This document shows positions 1 through 6,415 of a DNA stretch of 8,233 nt, piece after piece. Location of the stretch: assembly GCA_029264225.1 (NCBI GenBank), contig JARICB010000086.1, positions 1-8,233 of the forward strand, in the 5' to 3' direction. The DNA is from Nocardioides sp. Its GTDB lineage: Bacteria > Actinomycetota > Actinomycetes > Propionibacteriales > Nocardioidaceae. The notes beneath the pieces were generated by a model that made no database searches, was not told the origin of the DNA, and saw only the letters and a list, made by a program, of their open reading frames with translations. Numbering within the stretch: the first letter of the stretch is position 1; every line of letters begins with the position of its first letter. Made by a program: the position numbers and the translations under genes.

Positions 1-254
1 TCGAAGGCAGCCGCTCGCGTGTCCAGCAGTTCCAGGGCGTCGTGATCCGCGTCCACGGTTCGGGCGTCGGCCGCACCTTCACCGTCCGCAAGGTCTCCTT
101 CGGTGTCGGTGTCGAGCGCACCTTCCCGCTGCACTCGCCGATCTTCGAGAAGATCGAGGTCATCACCCGCGGCGACGTGCGTCGCGCCAAGCTCTACTAC
201 CTGCGCAACCTGCGCGGCAAGGCTGCCAAGATCAAGGAGCGCCGCGACCGCTGA
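1..254 (+). CDS. rplS: Large-subunit ribosomal protein bL19, C-terminal part (5' end outside window)
   Basis: The reading frame is open from position 3 and ends at TGA 252-254, giving the last 83 residues of ribosomal protein L19, which lies near the 30S-50S interface. Recognisable stretches are the segment after the first few residues ([15 protein letters not shown]), then [20 protein letters not shown], then the basic tail with [20 protein letters not shown]. bL19 is usually about 115-120 residues, so roughly the first third lies upstream of the window. Codon use is strongly C/G-ending and regular, as expected of a highly expressed ribosomal gene. lepB follows 48 nt downstream, the usual actinobacterial order. 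No strong terminator lies in that gap, so read-through into lepB is possible. Identification is by recalled family sequence and is confident. Confidence 0.97.
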   Translation, partial: EGSRSRVQQFQGVVIRVHGSGVGRTFTVRKVSFGVGVERTFPLHSPIFEKIEVITRGDVRRAKLYYLRNLRGKAAKIKERRDR

Positions 255-290
255 TTCTTCCCGGCTGATACACATCGACCAGCCAATGGT

Positions 291-303
291 TAGTCTCTGC
301 GAG
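291..303 (+). promoter_or_regulatory. Candidate leaderless promoter of lepB
   Basis: The hexamer TAGTCT at 291-296 fits the actinobacterial -10 pattern TANNNT. Exactly six bases (297-302) separate it from the GTG start at 303, so transcription would begin on the start codon itself. No Shine-Dalgarno-like sequence precedes the GTG, which also fits a leaderless mRNA. No convincing -35 is visible: the bases 17 nt upstream (268-273, ATACAC) match poorly. The geometry is seen in the sequence; promoter activity is inferred. Confidence 0.45.
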
Positions 304-1097
304 TGACTTCTGACGACCGCGGCTCCGCCCCCATCTACGCTGAGGGCCAGGAGCCGCGGTCGCCGTCGTCTCAGGAGCCGACGAAGAAGCATCTGCCGCT
401 CTGGCAGGAGACGATCCTGCTGCTCGTCGTGGCCCTCGTGCTCGCCATCGCCATCAAGGCGCTGTTCCTCCAGGCGTTCTACATACCCTCGGAGTCGATG
501 GAGCCCGGTTTGGTCGAGCAAGACCGGATCCTGGTCCAGAAGGTGTCCTACTGGGGATCTGGTACGCCGGAGCGTGGAGATGTCGTGGTCTTCAAGGATC
601 CGGGCGGTTGGCTCAACGCAGACCAGTCGGCGGGGCCGAGTGACGCCTTGCAGAAGTTGATGTCCAAAATCGGCCTCTATCCCACCGGTGGTCACCTGGT
701 GAAGCGGGTGATCGGAGTCGCGGGCGACACGATCGAGTGTTGCGACGACCAGGGCCGGATCATCGTCAACGGCGTGCCTCTCAACGAGGAGGCCTACATC
801 AAGGACGACGAGCTCAACGACTGCAACGGGCCGATGGTCAGCAGGTGCGCCTCGGACTGGAAGGTCGGGCCGGTACCGGAGGGCCGGCTCTTCGTGATGG
901 GCGACAACCGGGCCCATTCGGCCGACTCCTCCCAACACATGTGCCGGCCCCAGAAGGAGACCGACTGCGTGTCTGGGGCCGAGTTCGTGCCAGCCGACCT
1001 GGTCGTGGGCAAGGTGTTCGTGTTGTTGTGGCCGCGTGATCGGTTCACCTGGGTCGGTCGTCCCGACACGTTCGAGGACGTTCCCGACGCCTCGTGA
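303..1097 (+). CDS. lepB: Signal peptidase I (leader peptidase)
   Basis: A 264-aa membrane-bound serine protease (family S26) that removes signal peptides from exported proteins at the outer face of the membrane. Residues 1-34 form a hydrophilic cytoplasmic N-terminus rich in Ser, Pro and Glu. Residues about 37-58 are one transmembrane helix. The catalytic box PSESMEPGL follows, with the nucleophile at Ser65. The general base is Lys134 in HLVKRVIGVAGD, and the box GRLFVMGDNR with HSADS lies at about 194-209. The spacing and all S26 boxes are intact. The extracytoplasmic domain has six cysteines (146, 147, 174, 182, 214, 222), which could form disulfides. The start is GTG; there is no Shine-Dalgarno sequence, but a -10-like hexamer sits six bases upstream, suggesting a leaderless transcript. 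An in-frame later start would remove part of the cytoplasmic tail, so the exact start is moderately certain. rnhB follows after 13 nt. Confidence 0.96.
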   Translation: MTSDDRGSAPIYAEGQEPRSPSSQEPTKKHLPLWQETILLLVVALVLAIAIKALFLQAFYIPSESMEPGLVEQDRILVQKVSYWGSGTPERGDVVVFKDPGGWLNADQSAGPSDALQKLMSKIGLYPTGGHLVKRVIGVAGDTIECCDDQGRIIVNGVPLNEEAYIKDDELNDCNGPMVSRCASDWKVGPVPEGRLFVMGDNRAHSADSSQHMCRPQKETDCVSGAEFVPADLVVGKVFVLLWPRDRFTWVGRPDTFEDVPDAS

Positions 1098-1110
1098 GTG
1101 GCCCGTGTCG

Positions 1111-1824
1111 ATGAATCCGCCGACGCATCTGCCCTCGGGTGCCGCCGTACGTCGTGACGCGGGGTTGTACGGCTACGAGCGGGCGCTGCGTCGGGCCGGG
1201 ATCGAGCCGGTCGCCGGGGTCGACGAGGCCGGCCGCGGAGCCTGCGCTGGTCCGCTGGTGGCCGGGGCCTGCATCCTGCCGGCCGGCAAGGCCGGGATCG
1301 TGCCGGGCCTCGCCGATTCGAAACTGCTGAGCGAGAAGGCCAGGGAACGCGTCTACGCCGAGATCGTGCGCCGGGCCGTGGCGTGGGCGGTCGTGGTCGT
1401 CTCTCCCGAGGAGTGCGACCGGCTCGGCATGCATGTGGCCAACATCGAGGCGTTGCGCCGCGCGGTTGCGCTGCTGGAGGAGCGGCCTTCGTATGTCTTG
1501 ACCGACGGGTTCCCCGTCGACGGGCTGGCGGTGCCGGGGCTGGCGGTCTGGAAGGGCGACCGGGTGGCAGCGTGCATCGCGGCCGCGTCGGTCTTGGCGA
1601 AGGTGACGCGGGATCGGCTGATGACCACCCTCGACGCGACCTACCCGGCGTACGACTTCAAGACCCACAAGGGCTACATCACCGAGGCCCACGCGGCTGC
1701 GCTCCAGCAGCACGGGCCCTCACAGGTGCACCGGATGCGGTTCATCAACGTGCGGCGGGCCGCGGGGCTCGAGCCCCCGGTGGCTGTGCACAATGACTTC
1801 AGTACGTCGACGACGAAGGAGTGA
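1111..1824 (+). CDS. rnhB: Ribonuclease HII
   Basis: RNase HII cleaves the RNA strand of RNA/DNA hybrids and starts removal of single ribonucleotides misincorporated into DNA. From ATG 1111 the protein is 237 aa. The four catalytic acids align with those of E. coli RNase HII: Asp38 and Glu39 in GVDEAGRGACAGPL, Asp132 in YVLTDGF, and Asp150 in WKGD just before CIAAASVLAKVTRDRLM. The HKGY motif and the C-terminal FINVRR are also present. Start choice: ATG 1111 leaves a normal N-terminal extension before the core. GTG 1105 would add two residues and is equally possible. GTG 1036 would overlap lepB by 62 nt and is unlikely. No strong Shine-Dalgarno sequence is seen, so translation may be coupled to lepB, which ends 13 nt upstream. 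The last 20 residues or so, after the FINVRR region, are a poorly conserved tail. Confidence 0.95.
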   Translation: MNPPTHLPSGAAVRRDAGLYGYERALRRAGIEPVAGVDEAGRGACAGPLVAGACILPAGKAGIVPGLADSKLLSEKARERVYAEIVRRAVAWAVVVVSPEECDRLGMHVANIEALRRAVALLEERPSYVLTDGFPVDGLAVPGLAVWKGDRVAACIAAASVLAKVTRDRLMTTLDATYPAYDFKTHKGYITEAHAAALQQHGPSQVHRMRFINVRRAAGLEPPVAVHNDFSTSTTKE

Positions 1825-1827
1825 GAC

Positions 1828-2136
1828 ATGAGCGCCGAGGAACTCGAGAAGTACGAGACCGAGATGGAGCTCACCCTCTACCGGGAGTATCGCGATGTCG
1901 TGTCGATCTTCAAGTACGTGGTCGAGACCGATCGTCGTTTCTATCTGTGCAACCAGGTTGACGTGCGGGCACGTACCGAGAACGGCGATGTCTTCTTCGA
2001 GGTTTCGATGACCGACGCGTGGGTGTGGGACATGTATCGCCCGGCGCGGTTCGCCAAGAATGTGAAGGTGCTGACGTTCAAGGACGTCAACGTCGAGGAG
2101 CTCAGTGAGCAGGAGATCGAGCCGCCCAAGGGCTGA
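1828..2136 (+). CDS. DUF2469 family protein (actinobacterial, function unknown)
   Basis: A 102-aa acidic, soluble protein recognised as the small DUF2469 family that directly follows rnhB in most Actinobacteria (for example Rv2901c of Mycobacterium tuberculosis). Typical features are the N-terminal segment SAEELEKYETEMELTLYREY, the middle part with KYVVETDRRFYLCNQVDV, and MTDAWVWDMYRPARFAKNVKV, followed by a variable acidic tail. No signal peptide, membrane segment or catalytic motif is visible. A strong ribosome binding site, AAGGAG at 1816-1821, lies inside the last codons of rnhB and six bases before the ATG. The gap to rnhB is only 3 nt, so the two are almost certainly co-transcribed and perhaps coupled. 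The link to rnhB suggests a role near nucleic-acid metabolism, but that rests on gene order alone. Confidence 0.93.
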   Translation: MSAEELEKYETEMELTLYREYRDVVSIFKYVVETDRRFYLCNQVDVRARTENGDVFFEVSMTDAWVWDMYRPARFAKNVKVLTFKDVNVEELSEQEIEPPKG

Positions 2137-2150
2137 TCTCGGACCGCTCA

Positions 2151-2186
2151 GCGTCCACAGGCGACTCCGGCGGAGCGTTCTCCACA
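2151..2186 (+). promoter_or_regulatory. Pair of DnaA-box-like sites upstream of yraN
   Basis: The 122-nt gap between DUF2469 and yraN (2137-2258) contains GCGTCCACA at 2151-2159 and TTCTCCACA at 2178-2186, in the same orientation and 27 nt apart. Against the high-GC actinobacterial DnaA box TTGTCCACA they match 7/9 and 8/9. A short inverted repeat CTCC-GGC-GGAG (2165-2175) lies between them. No clear -10 hexamer was found in this gap. Site matches are direct; DnaA binding is inferred. Confidence 0.35.
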
Positions 2187-2247
2187 GGTAGCGGCGACCA
2201 GGCGTGTCGTTGTCCGTGCTCACGGCTGTGCTGGCACCTCCGACCAC

Positions 2248-2254
2248 AGGAGGT
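2248..2254 (+). promoter_or_regulatory. Strong ribosome binding site of yraN
   Basis: AGGAGGT at 2248-2254 is a full anti-16S match ending four bases before ATG 2259. It fixes the yraN start and argues against longer in-frame or overlapping starts further upstream. Confidence 0.85.
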
Positions 2255-2258
2255 CTCC

Positions 2259-2645
2259 ATGGACATCTCGGCTGCCAGTCCACCTCGACTGACTCACAAC
2301 CAGGCGCTCGGGGCCTACGGCGAATCCCTTGCCGCCCGCCATCTGACAGCCGACGGGATGGTGCTGCTCGACCGCAACTGGCGCTGCTCCGCAGGCGAGA
2401 TCGACCTCGTGCTGCGCGACGCCCGGGTGCTGGTGATCTGCGAGGTCAAGACGCGCACCTCCAACGACTACGGCACCCCGCACGAAGCGGTCGACCAGGA
2501 GAAGGTGGCCCGTCTGCGACGACTGGCGTGGCGCTGGCTGCGGGCACATTCGGCCCATCCCGACGACGTCCGGATCGACCTGGTGGCGGTCCTGCGACCC
2601 CGCTGCGGTGCTGTGGAGATCGAGCACATCAGGGGGATCGGATGA
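2259..2645 (+). CDS. yraN: YraN/UPF0102 family nuclease-fold protein
   Basis: A 128-aa soluble protein of the YraN (UPF0102) family, which has a restriction-endonuclease-like fold and is predicted to act on DNA or Holliday-junction-like structures. The function is not firmly established. Visible family motifs are LGAYGESLAARHL (residues 17-29), the RNWRCSAGEIDLV block with Glu47 and Asp49, and the ICEVKTRT block with Glu62 and Lys64. Together these form the expected GEID...EVK metal-binding core. The C-terminus (VRIDLVAV and IEHIRG) also fits. Length is normal for the family. The start is set by a strong Shine-Dalgarno sequence at 2248-2254. The stop overlaps the yifB start (ATGA, 2642-2645), so the two are translationally coupled. 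Neighbours yifB and dprA support a role in DNA processing. Confidence 0.93.
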   Translation: MDISAASPPRLTHNQALGAYGESLAARHLTADGMVLLDRNWRCSAGEIDLVLRDARVLVICEVKTRTSNDYGTPHEAVDQEKVARLRRLAWRWLRAHSAHPDDVRIDLVAVLRPRCGAVEIEHIRGIG

Positions 2646-4240
2646 GTTTCGCCAGTGCCAGCAGTATCGCTCTTCGCGGCACCACCGGCCACTTGATCGA
2701 CGTCCAGGTCGACGTATCCACCGGGGTCGTCGGCACCTCGATGATCGGGCGGCTCGACGGCGCTCTCCACTAGGCCCGTGACCGGGTCAAGATGGCTGTC
2801 AACAACTCCACCGAGAAGCCGGACGACAAATGGCCCGCCAATCGGCGGATCACGATCCTGCTATCGCCCGCGGATCTGCCGAAGGCGGGCACCCACTTCG
2901 ACCTGGCGATCGCCGTGACCGTACTGGCAGCCCGCGGTCGGATCGATCGATCGGCGCTGGTCGACACCGTTCTGATCGGTGAGTTGGCCCTGTCGGGGAG
3001 TCTGCGACCGGTGGCCGGCGTGCTGCCGATGGTGATGGCTGCCGCGCAGCACGGCATCCGCAGGGTCTTCGTCCCGGAACCCCAGGCCCGCGAGGCGGCT
3101 CTGGTCCCGGGGATGGTGGTCCTCGGGATGCGTTCGTTGGCCCAGGTGGTGGCCGAACTGCGTGGGCAGGAGGTGCCGGAGGCGCCACCGGTGGTCGAAC
3201 CAGCCTCGACCCGGTTGCTGACCTGGCGGGGACAGGCGGCTCGCGACGACATCGACATGGCCGACCTGGCCGGGATCACCGATGAGAAGTACGCGCTCGA
3301 GGTGGCCGCCGCCGGTGGCCACCATCTGATGCTGAGTGGGCCGCGTGGCTCGGGAAAGACGAGCCTGGCCGAGCGACTGCCGACGATCCTGCCCGATCTC
3401 GACATCGATCAGGCCCTCGAACTAGCGGCGGTGCACTCGTTGTCAGGGCTGGTAGCCGACCACAGCATGTTGTCCCAACGGCCGCCGTTCTTCGCTCCCC
3501 ACCACGACGCCAGCAAGGCCAGCCTGCTCGGTGGCGGCACCGGTCGGGTGCGCCCCGGAGGGATCAGTTGGGCACACCATGGCGTGCTGTTCCTTGATGA
3601 GTTCCCGTTGTTTCGCGCCGACGTCATCGACGCACTGCGTCAGCCCCTCGAGAGCGGCGAGGTGACCATCGCTCGCGGTGAGGAGTCGGCGACATTCCCT
3701 GCGCAGACCATGTTCCTGCTGGCCGCCAACCCCTGCCCGTGCGGCAACTATCACCCACGGGTGGCCAGCAACTCTTGCGACTGTGACGAGGCCGTGCGCC
3801 GCCACTACCGCCGCAAGGTCACCGGGCCCGTCATTGACCGGATCGACGTCTGGCGCGACTTGAGTCCGGCTGCCGCCGACCTCGACCATGACAGGTTCGC
3901 CGTGCGTGATGACTCCGCCACCATCCGGGCACGGGTGGTGGCCGCTCGCGAGACCCAGGCGCGGCGCTACGCGGGTCGGGCGTGGCGGCTCAACAGCGCC
4001 GTGCCGGGTCCGGCCCTGGCCCGGGACTGGCCGGTGCACCCACTTGGACAGCGGCTGCTCGATCAGGAACTGCGATCGGGCACACTGACCCGCCGTGGCG
4101 TGGCCCGAGTACACCGGGTGGCGTGGACGGTGGCTGACCTGCGCGGTGTCGAGCGGGCCGGGCCAGACGAGGTCGCCGTCGCGTTGGCGCTGCGCACCGG
4201 CACCCCGTTGCCGAGCAATGTCGTGGAGCGCGTCGGATGA
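2642..4240 (+). pseudogene. yifB: yifB/comM (Mg-chelatase-like AAA+ ATPase) interrupted by in-frame TAG
   Basis: Read in one frame from the ATG overlapping the yraN stop, this locus has 533 codons and aligns along its whole length with YifB/ComM, a family shown in naturally transformable bacteria to act as a branch-migration helicase in integration of incoming DNA. Codon 44 is TAG (2771-2773). It falls where the family has a conserved acidic residue just before the RDRV motif, which is present right after the stop (ARDRV). A single G-to-T change in GAG would create it. The 43-codon 5' piece also departs from the family consensus: the first GLP motif reads GVV, and the usual VGLPD reads IGRLD. 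No frameshift is seen, and everything after the stop remains open to TGA 4238-4240. Options are a recent nonsense mutation with decay at the 5' end, re-initiation at ATG 2792, stop read-through, or a sequencing error. The changed neighbouring residues make pure sequencing error less likely. Confidence 0.75.
2792..4240 (+). CDS. yifB: YifB/ComM-family ATPase, N-terminally truncated open frame
   Basis: This 482-aa open frame is the part of yifB after the TAG and lacks the first 50 codons of the usual N-terminal ChlI/Lon-type domain. The rest of that domain remains, including LLSPADLPKAGTHFDLAIAV and LIGELALSGSLRPVAGVLP. The AAA+ module is complete. Walker A is GPRGSGKT (residues 183-190, Lys189), with Pro-to-Arg at its third position; Walker B is GVLFLDE (264-270). 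Between them lies the family-typical PFFAPHHDASKASLLGGG stretch. The cysteine cluster CPCG (315-318) plus CDC (329-331) and the GPVIDRIDV block are present. The C-terminal Mg-chelatase domain with LTRRGVARVHRVAWTVADL ends the protein. ATG 2792 is 18 nt after the TAG and has no good Shine-Dalgarno sequence, so translation would rely on re-initiation. The intact motifs suggest selection acted on this part until recently. The stop overlaps the dprA start by 4 nt. Confidence 0.75.
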   Translation: MAVNNSTEKPDDKWPANRRITILLSPADLPKAGTHFDLAIAVTVLAARGRIDRSALVDTVLIGELALSGSLRPVAGVLPMVMAAAQHGIRRVFVPEPQAREAALVPGMVVLGMRSLAQVVAELRGQEVPEAPPVVEPASTRLLTWRGQAARDDIDMADLAGITDEKYALEVAAAGGHHLMLSGPRGSGKTSLAERLPTILPDLDIDQALELAAVHSLSGLVADHSMLSQRPPFFAPHHDASKASLLGGGTGRVRPGGISWAHHGVLFLDEFPLFRADVIDALRQPLESGEVTIARGEESATFPAQTMFLLAANPCPCGNYHPRVASNSCDCDEAVRRHYRRKVTGPVIDRIDVWRDLSPAAADLDHDRFAVRDDSATIRARVVAARETQARRYAGRAWRLNSAVPGPALARDWPVHPLGQRLLDQELRSGTLTRRGVARVHRVAWTVADLRGVERAGPDEVAVALALRTGTPLPSNVVERVG

Positions 4241-5373
4241 ACCGCTACGACGATCTCCGGGCCAGGGCTCTGCTCTCGCGTATCGGCGAACCCGGCAATC
4301 TTCGCCTTGCTCGGATGGTCGACCAGATCGGAGCGGCCACGCTGGTGGACCGACTCTTCGCCGAAGGGGTCGCAGGCGTGGGCCGCGCCGACCTGGCGAT
4401 GCGCATGCATACGGTCGACCCGGAGCGCGAGCTGGCCCAGGCGGCTCGACTGGGCATCCGATTCGTCATTCCGAGCGATGCCGAATGGCCGATCCAGCTG
4501 GGTGACCTGGGACAGCCGGACACGCAGCAGGAGTGCGGCGGAGGGGTGCCCATCGGGTTGTGGGTGAAGGGTCCGTTGCGCCTCGATCAGCTGCCCAGGT
4601 CATTGGCGATCGTCGGGTCCCGCTCGTGCACCACCTACGGCGACAGTCTCGCTTTCGAGATCGCTGCCTCGGTGGCCCACGCCGGGGTGCCCGTGGTCTC
4701 CGGCGGTGCCATCGGGATCGACCGGGCCGGGCACCGTGGCGCGATCGCGGCTGAGGGGCAGACGATCGCAGTGCTGGCCTGTGGTGTCGATCGGACCTAT
4801 CCGCAGGAGAACGCCGCTCTGCTTCGCCACATCGGGGAGACCGGGGCGCTCGTCTCGGAGGTGCCACCGGGGTGTGTAGCGACCAAGAGCCGGTTCCTGG
4901 TGCGTAACAGGTTGATCGCAGCCTTGAGCGTTGGCACCGTGGTGGTGGAGGCGGCGATCCGTAGTGGTGCTCTCAACACCCTGCGGTGGGCGGGCAGCCT
5001 CAACCGGGTCGTGATGGGGGTGCCGGGACCTGTGACCAGTGCGCAGTCCCAAGGCGTGCTCGAACGGATCCGCACCGGCGCGGCCAACCTGGTCACCTCC
5101 GGGCCGGAGGCACTCGAACTCATCGGGGCCGCGGGTGAACACCTGGTGACACCGGCGCGGGCGCCGGCCCGACGCCGAGACGCCCTCACCCGCCGCGACC
5201 AGCAGATCCTCGATGCGGTCCCGAAGTGCACGCGCCGACCGGCCGACTCGATCGCCCGGGCTGCGGGGATCGCCGTGCTCGACGTCGGCACGACCCTTGC
5301 GCGGCTGCACCGAGGGGGGCTCGTCAGCTATGGCGACGGCGGCTGGCAACTCACGACCGGCGCAGGGGAGTGA
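4237..5373 (+). CDS. dprA: DNA processing protein DprA (Smf)
   Basis: A 378-aa cytoplasmic protein that binds incoming single-stranded DNA and helps load RecA. It is widespread even in bacteria not known to be competent. Residues about 5-80 form a helical N-terminal region. The Rossmann-like DprA core follows: SLAIVGSRSCTTYG (from residue 122), VVSGGAIGIDRAGH (Asp162), TIAVLACGVDRTYPQEN, GALVSEVPPG, FLVRNRLIAALS (220-231), VVVEAAIRSGALNT and VMGVPGPVTSAQSQG. The position usually Arg in GGARGID is Ile here; other family members also vary there. Residues about 315-375 form a C-terminal winged-helix-like domain (RRDQQILDAV, then LARLHRGGLV). ATG 4237 overlaps the yifB stop in an ATGA junction, and GGAG at 4225-4228 is a suitable ribosome binding site. 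Co-expression with yraN and yifB is therefore likely, and a polar effect of the yifB stop on dprA is possible. Confidence 0.96.
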   Translation: MNRYDDLRARALLSRIGEPGNLRLARMVDQIGAATLVDRLFAEGVAGVGRADLAMRMHTVDPERELAQAARLGIRFVIPSDAEWPIQLGDLGQPDTQQECGGGVPIGLWVKGPLRLDQLPRSLAIVGSRSCTTYGDSLAFEIAASVAHAGVPVVSGGAIGIDRAGHRGAIAAEGQTIAVLACGVDRTYPQENAALLRHIGETGALVSEVPPGCVATKSRFLVRNRLIAALSVGTVVVEAAIRSGALNTLRWAGSLNRVVMGVPGPVTSAQSQGVLERIRTGAANLVTSGPEALELIGAAGEHLVTPARAPARRRDALTRRDQQILDAVPKCTRRPADSIARAAGIAVLDVGTTLARLHRGGLVSYGDGGWQLTTGAGE

Positions 5374-5436
5374 GGCGCCAGCTGAGACCGCAGTGCCGGG
5401 TGGTCGTGGCGCCGCTGGACCGGCGCGGGCTACGCC

Positions 5437-5449
5437 TACGATCCGGGCA
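5437..5449 (+). promoter_or_regulatory. Candidate leaderless promoter of xerC
   Basis: The 75-nt gap after dprA contains TACGAT at 5437-5442, a good actinobacterial -10 hexamer. Six bases (5443-5448) separate it from ATG 5449, so the transcript would start on the A of the start codon. No Shine-Dalgarno sequence precedes that ATG. The -35 region is weak (CTGGAC at 5415-5420 with 16-nt spacing is the best visible). The geometry is the same as at lepB. Activity is inferred. Confidence 0.5.
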
Positions 5450-6390
5450 TGGCCGTGAGCAAGGACGAGGGCCCCGTGTTGCCCGAGCCGCTGGTTCGGG
5501 TGCTGGGCGAGTACGAGCGCCATCTCATCTCCGAGCGCGACCTGGCCGCGCACACGGTGCGTGCCTACTTGGGTGATCTGAACAGCCTGCTCGAGCATGC
5601 GTCCCGTCTCGGCATCGACAACGTAGGTGAGCTTGACCTCCGGGCGCTGCGGAGTTGGCTGGCCAAGCAGCAGAGTCTTGGTAAGTCGCGCACGACGCTG
5701 GCGCGACGAGCGAGCGCCGCACGGGTCTTCACCGCCTGGCTGGCTCGCACCGACCGGGCAGTCGGCGATGTGGGGGCCTCCCTGGGCTCTCCCAAGAAGC
5801 ACCAGAGCCTGCCACCGGTGCTGCGCACGGATGAGGCCGCAGACCTGATCCGTGCGGCCGCGACTCTGGCTGATGATGGTTCGCCCCTGGGGCTGCGCGA
5901 CGTGGCGATGCTCGAACTGCTCTACGCCACGGCGATCCGGGTAGGGGAGTTGGTCGGTCTCGACATCGACGATCTCGACACCGGGCGCCGAGTGATTCGG
6001 GTTTTCGGCAAGGGCCGCAAGGAGCGCTCGGTGCCCTACGGAGTGCCGGCGGCACGAGCCGTCGACCGCTGGCTGACGCTGGGGCGACCAGCTCTGCGCG
6101 TCGACGGAGCCGGAGCCGCGCTGTTCCTCGGCGCCCGAGGACGCCGCATCGACCAGCGGATGGTGCGCGAACTGGTGCACCGCAGGATCACCGAAGTGCC
6201 GGGTGCTCCCGACATCGGTCCCCACGGACTGCGGCACACGGCGGCGACCCACCTCCTCGAAGGCGGCGCAGACCTGAGGTCGGTCCAGGAGATCCTTGGC
6301 CACGCCTCCCTGGCCACGACCCAGCTCTATACCCATGTCACCACCGATCGACTACGGCAGGCCTACCGGCAGGCTCACCCGCGCGCCTGA
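5449..6390 (+). CDS. xerC: Tyrosine recombinase XerC
   Basis: A 313-aa tyrosine recombinase of the Xer type, which with XerD resolves chromosome dimers at dif during cell division. The N-terminal SAM-like DNA-binding domain spans about residues 14-102 ([22 protein letters not shown], then [15 protein letters not shown]). The catalytic domain follows with all expected residues: Arg164 in ATAIRVGEL, Lys188 in [11 protein letters not shown], His259 and Arg262 in [19 protein letters not shown], His285 in EILGHASL, and nucleophile Tyr294 in TTQLYTHVT. Length and spacing are typical of chromosomal XerC rather than a phage integrase, and no attachment site or element boundary is visible. The position between dprA and the rpsB region is the usual actinobacterial place. 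The start lacks a Shine-Dalgarno sequence but has a -10 hexamer six bases upstream. GTG 5455 is an alternative start two codons in. A search would be needed to exclude XerD, but synteny favours XerC. Confidence 0.95.
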   Translation: MAVSKDEGPVLPEPLVRVLGEYERHLISERDLAAHTVRAYLGDLNSLLEHASRLGIDNVGELDLRALRSWLAKQQSLGKSRTTLARRASAARVFTAWLARTDRAVGDVGASLGSPKKHQSLPPVLRTDEAADLIRAAATLADDGSPLGLRDVAMLELLYATAIRVGELVGLDIDDLDTGRRVIRVFGKGRKERSVPYGVPAARAVDRWLTLGRPALRVDGAGAALFLGARGRRIDQRMVRELVHRRITEVPGAPDIGPHGLRHTAATHLLEGGADLRSVQEILGHASLATTQLYTHVTTDRLRQAYRQAHPRA

Positions 6391-6395
6391 CGGGG

Positions 6396-6415
6396 CCTGA
6401 GTCCCGGCTCTCAGG
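6396..6415. terminator. Weak hairpin between convergent xerC and M23 gene
   Basis: CCTGAG (6396-6401) and CTCAGG (6410-6415) form a perfect 6-bp inverted repeat with an 8-nt loop, lying in the 20-nt gap between the two convergent genes and reaching into the stop codon of the - strand gene. No T-run follows on either strand, so intrinsic termination would be inefficient. It could serve as a bidirectional terminator, but the evidence is slight. Confidence 0.3.

Noticed and set aside
249..270. Repeated GCTGAT around the rplS stop
   Set aside because: A six-base repeat has no support as a regulatory element here.
1036..1110. Longer rnhB start at GTG 1036
   Set aside because: It would overlap lepB by 62 nt and add residues with no family counterpart. 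ATG 1111 or GTG 1105 fits better.
1720..2283. 187-aa - strand open frame opposite rnhB, DUF2469 and the yraN start
   Set aside because: It is antisense to well-recognised genes, with low complexity and no family resemblance.
2204..2773. 189-aa + strand open frame covering the yraN region and ending at the TAG
   Set aside because: Its upstream part is the out-of-frame shadow of yraN, which has family motifs and a strong ribosome binding site. Only its last 43 codons, from 2642, are real as the yifB head.
4600..6336. 578-aa - strand open frame opposite dprA and xerC
   Set aside because: Long antisense frames are common in high-GC DNA. Both + strand genes carry complete family motifs, and this frame shows no recognisable domain.
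5449..6390. Tyrosine recombinase as a sign of an integrated phage or island
   Set aside because: Length, motifs and position in the conserved dprA-rpsB interval fit housekeeping XerC. No tRNA, direct repeats or cargo genes flank it.
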